Below are positions 7,213-9,053 of a stretch of 9,053 nt of DNA, piece after piece (position 1 is the stretch's first letter; each line of letters starts with the position of its first letter). The stretch is from an uncultured euryarchaeote. GTDB taxonomy: Archaea > Thermoplasmatota > Poseidoniia > Poseidoniales > Thalassarchaeaceae. Below the pieces are notes generated by a model. That model was given only the letters and a program-made list of their open reading frames with translations, made no database searches and was not told the DNA's origin. The stretch covers positions 1 to 9,053 of the forward strand of contig CALCOR010000308.1 in assembly GCA_937897085.1 (NCBI GenBank). The letters are read 5' to 3'. Made by a program: the position numbers and the translations under genes.

Positions 7213-7351
7213 GAGCGGCCACAGTCAGGGATTCGTTTTCAACTGCTCTGTCGGACGATTTACTCCGACCTCTGCCCGGCGTGAAGGATTCAAGGTGAGG
7301 TTGATAGGACTCAGCCGACCGAGTCGCGCCCGTAGACGGGTGGCTTAGCAG
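7213..7351. promoter_or_regulatory. Divergent lipoprotein / sdh promoter region
   Basis: This 139-base gap separates the divergent lipoprotein and sdh genes. On the minus strand GTTGAAAACG (7243-7234) lies about 24-31 bases before the lipoprotein ATG and could be its core promoter. On the plus strand GGCGTGAAGG (7278-7287) shares CGTGAA with the cdc48/ALDH motif, and GATTTACTCC lies near 7257-7266. Either would leave the sdh transcript a leader of some 40-65 bases, which fits its SD-like GGTGG. All assignments are tentative. Confidence 0.35.
7327..7342 (+). other. Small hairpin in the sdh leader
   Basis: CCCG (7329-7332), loop TAGA, then CGGG (7337-7340) forms a four-pair GC stem. A G-U pair and a C-G pair can extend it. 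It ends nine bases before the GTG start and covers the SD-like GGTGG (7339-7343), so it could reduce initiation. It is short and may be chance in GC-rich DNA. Confidence 0.25.
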
Positions 7352-8227
7352 GTGGGCGAGAACATCCAATTGCCGATGAAGAAGGGGTTCGGCGCCACCG
7401 ACCGTGTCGACGACTGGTGGACCAGCCCGCTGGCGATGGCGACCTATCTCGGCATCATGATCGTCTATGCGACCTGGCGCGGCTTCATGGAAGCCGACTT
7501 CTGGGTCTTCAGTGAGTTGGGCCTCTCGGGAGGACAGGGTGGCGCGGCCGGCACGATGGCCATCGAGTCAGAGGGGAGCCACGTCCTCTCGCCACTGTTC
7601 AGCCCGCTGATCATCCCGGGGGGGGCGGGTCTTGGCGGACCTGTGCCTCAATTCCTCTGGTGGATGTCACCGGCGATGTTCATCCTCATCTTCCCCGCTG
7701 GCTTCAGGGGAACCTGCTACTACTACAGGAAAGCGTACTATCGGGCATTCCTGCAGAACCCGACCGCCTGCGCGGTCAGCAAGCCGTGGAATCAGTACAA
7801 GGGAGAGACGGGGCTGTTCCTCGTGCAGAATCTGCATCGCTACTTCCTGTATGCAGCCATAGTCTACCTACCCATCCTGTCTTGGGATGTCTGGCAATCT
7901 GTCAACTTCCACAACGCCGACGGCACTCACAGCTGGGGGGCGTCGGTGGGCACGCTGGTAATCGCACTCAACGTAATCCTGCTCGCTGGATACACGTTCG
8001 GCTGTCACGCGTTCCGTCATCTCGTAGGCGGAGGCGCCAACGACTGGACCGGGTCAGGTGTGGCAAGGCTGCGCCATCGCATGTGGAGGATGTCGACCTG
8101 GTTCAATGAGAAGCACAAGGACTGGGCGCTCTACTCTCTGTTCTGGGTGATGTTCGCCGACCTCTACGTCTACGGCGCCACGATGGGCTGGTGGACGGAT
8201 CTGGTGTTCTGGGGGGGCGTCACATGA
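7352..8227 (+). CDS. sdhC: Succinate dehydrogenase cytochrome b-type membrane subunit
   Basis: This 291-residue integral membrane protein has about five hydrophobic segments (roughly 27-47, 100-118, 160-181, 199-219, 257-279). It overlaps the flavoprotein gene, which gives the assignment. Family knowledge: this subunit anchors the Sdh complex, binds heme and passes electrons to quinone. Conserved-looking stretches are PTACAVSKP (137-145), GETGLFLVQNLHRYF (151-165) and GYTFGCHAFRHLVGG (213-227). His162, His219 and His223 are the best heme-ligand candidates. It is much longer than the roughly 120-residue bacterial SdhC, and resembles the single large membrane subunit seen next to sdhA in actinobacteria and some archaea. 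The GTG at 7352 is the first start after an in-frame TAG (7346-7348) and has GGTGG seven to eight bases upstream. The ATG at 7376 (residue 9) is an alternative. Runs of eight G (7618-7625) and seven G (8211-8217) lie in the frame, which stays open through both. Confidence 0.85.
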   Translation: MGENIQLPMKKGFGATDRVDDWWTSPLAMATYLGIMIVYATWRGFMEADFWVFSELGLSGGQGGAAGTMAIESEGSHVLSPLFSPLIIPGGAGLGGPVPQFLWWMSPAMFILIFPAGFRGTCYYYRKAYYRAFLQNPTACAVSKPWNQYKGETGLFLVQNLHRYFLYAAIVYLPILSWDVWQSVNFHNADGTHSWGASVGTLVIALNVILLAGYTFGCHAFRHLVGGGANDWTGSGVARLRHRMWRMSTWFNEKHKDWALYSLFWVMFADLYVYGATMGWWTDLVFWGGVT

Positions 8228-9053
8228 GCGAATTAGAGACGCATCAGTTCGATGTGGTGGTCATCGGTGCTGGCGGAGCTGGATTGAGGGCGGCCATCGA
8301 AGCGACCCGCGCCGGGGCGTCGGTGGCGGTCGTCTGCAAGTCGATGCTCGGCAAGGCGCACACTGTGATGGCCGAAGGAGGCGCGGCTGCTGCGCTCGCC
8401 AACGCTGATCCCCGCGACTCGTGGCAGACCCATTTCCGAGACACGATGAAGGGAGGCAAATACCTGAACGACTGGCGTATGGCGGAGATTCACGCGAGGG
8501 AGTCACCCGACCGCATCCGTGAACTCGAGCAATGGGGGGCGATCTTCGATCGTACTCCCGACGGGATGACCAACCAGCGTAACTTCGGTGGTCACACCTA
8601 TCCTCGTCTGGCGCACATCGGCGACGCCACCGGCCTGGAGTTGATCCGTACCCTGCAACAGCGGGGCATCCACTCTGGAATGGAGGTGTTCATGGAGTAC
8701 ACAGTCAGGCGCCTGTTCACCAGCGATGGACGCATCTCGGGATGCTTCGCCTACAATCGTGCAGACGGCACGCTGCACGTGTTCAACGCCAAGACGATCG
8801 TGCTCGCCACGGGCGGCATCACCCGCTGCTGGGCGGTCTGCTCAGGTTCCTGGGAGTATACCGGTGAAGGACACGCTCTCGCCTATTGGGTTGGCGCGGA
8901 GATGGGGGACATGGAGTTCCTCCAGTTCCACCCCACTGGAATGATCTGGCCAACGTCGGTCAAGGGCATCCTCGTCACGGAGGGTGTGCGCGGTGAGGGA
9001 GGAGTCCTGCGCAACAGCGAGGGTGAGCGGTTCATGTTCAACTACGTCCCGGA
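8224..9053 (+). CDS. sdhA: Succinate dehydrogenase flavoprotein subunit, 5' part
   Basis: The first 276 codons are present and the gene runs off the right edge. The start ATG overlaps the sdhC stop (ATGA), implying coupled translation, and the G-run ending seven bases upstream may serve as a weak ribosome site. The protein oxidises succinate to fumarate and passes electrons through FAD to the iron-sulfur subunit. Visible features are the Rossmann GAGGAG at 15-20, His46 in KAHTVMAEGG (the usual site of covalent FAD attachment), FGGHTYPRLAH at 121-131, TGLELIRTLQ at 136-145, LATGG at 194-198, SWEYTGEGHALAYW at 209-222, His236 in FHPTG and Arg256 in TEGVRGEGG (substrate-binding and proton-transfer residues). 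All expected N-terminal residues are in place. A fumarate reductase cannot be fully excluded from sequence, but His46 and the large membrane subunit fit Sdh. The sdhB gene is presumably beyond the window. Confidence 0.95.
   Translation, partial: MSELETHQFDVVVIGAGGAGLRAAIEATRAGASVAVVCKSMLGKAHTVMAEGGAAAALANADPRDSWQTHFRDTMKGGKYLNDWRMAEIHARESPDRIRELEQWGAIFDRTPDGMTNQRNFGGHTYPRLAHIGDATGLELIRTLQQRGIHSGMEVFMEYTVRRLFTSDGRISGCFAYNRADGTLHVFNAKTIVLATGGITRCWAVCSGSWEYTGEGHALAYWVGAEMGDMEFLQFHPTGMIWPTSVKGILVTEGVRGEGGVLRNSEGERFMFNYVP

Noticed and set aside
6953..7348. Plus-strand open frame ending just before the sdhC GTG, suggestive of a leader gene
   Set aside because: Most of it is antisense to the lipoprotein signal peptide region and the translation has no family resemblance. 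The shared stop position only defines the earliest possible sdhC start.
1..9053. Novel defence, mobile or biosynthetic system
   Set aside because: Every large gene falls into a recognisable housekeeping or surface family, and there are no transposases, integrases, direct-repeat boundaries, CRISPR repeats, toxin-antitoxin pairs or composition shifts.

Overview
The window looks like ordinary core chromosome of an archaeon, most likely a marine Group II/III type (Poseidoniia-like, Thermoplasmatota). The assignment is an inference from gene content: a two-ring archaeal Cdc48/VAT ATPase, a tiny PRC-barrel protein of the archaeal kind, an exported lipoprotein hydrolase, a DUF4350-like membrane protein, and mostly SD-less first genes with probable leaderless promoters. 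No rRNA or other marker is present to settle the lineage. Base composition is GC-rich, and the six complete or partial large genes all use it in a similar way. I see no mobile element, CRISPR array, tRNA or sign of recent transfer.

Layout. On the minus strand from the left edge lie a partial membrane-anchored DUF4350-like gene (717 to beyond base 1), a small PRC-barrel gene (1071-829) and the Cdc48 ATPase gene (3353-1125). The last two probably form a cdc48-PRC operon. A divergent promoter region (3354-3488) separates cdc48 from a plus-strand aldehyde dehydrogenase gene (3489-5144). That gene converges, with a 34-base gap, on a minus-strand lipoprotein alpha/beta-hydrolase gene (7212-5179). 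A second divergent intergenic region (7213-7351) leads to the plus-strand succinate dehydrogenase genes: the membrane cytochrome b-type subunit (7352-8227), then the flavoprotein subunit (8224, running off the right edge) with a 4-base ATGA overlap. No gene-free stretch exceeds about 140 bases.

Functional picture (inference). The ATPase and PRC-barrel gene serve protein unfolding and possibly cell organisation. The exported hydrolase and the dehydrogenase fit a heterotroph that cleaves ester-type compounds at its surface and oxidises aldehydes inside. The Sdh complex links the TCA cycle to the quinone pool. The regulatory signal I find most interesting is an 8-base motif, CGTGAAAT. It occurs three times in the cdc48/ALDH divergent region, and one copy sits 27-28 bases upstream of each start codon, where the core promoter of a leaderless archaeal transcript should be. 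I found no convincing new multi-gene system; the findings below are modest.
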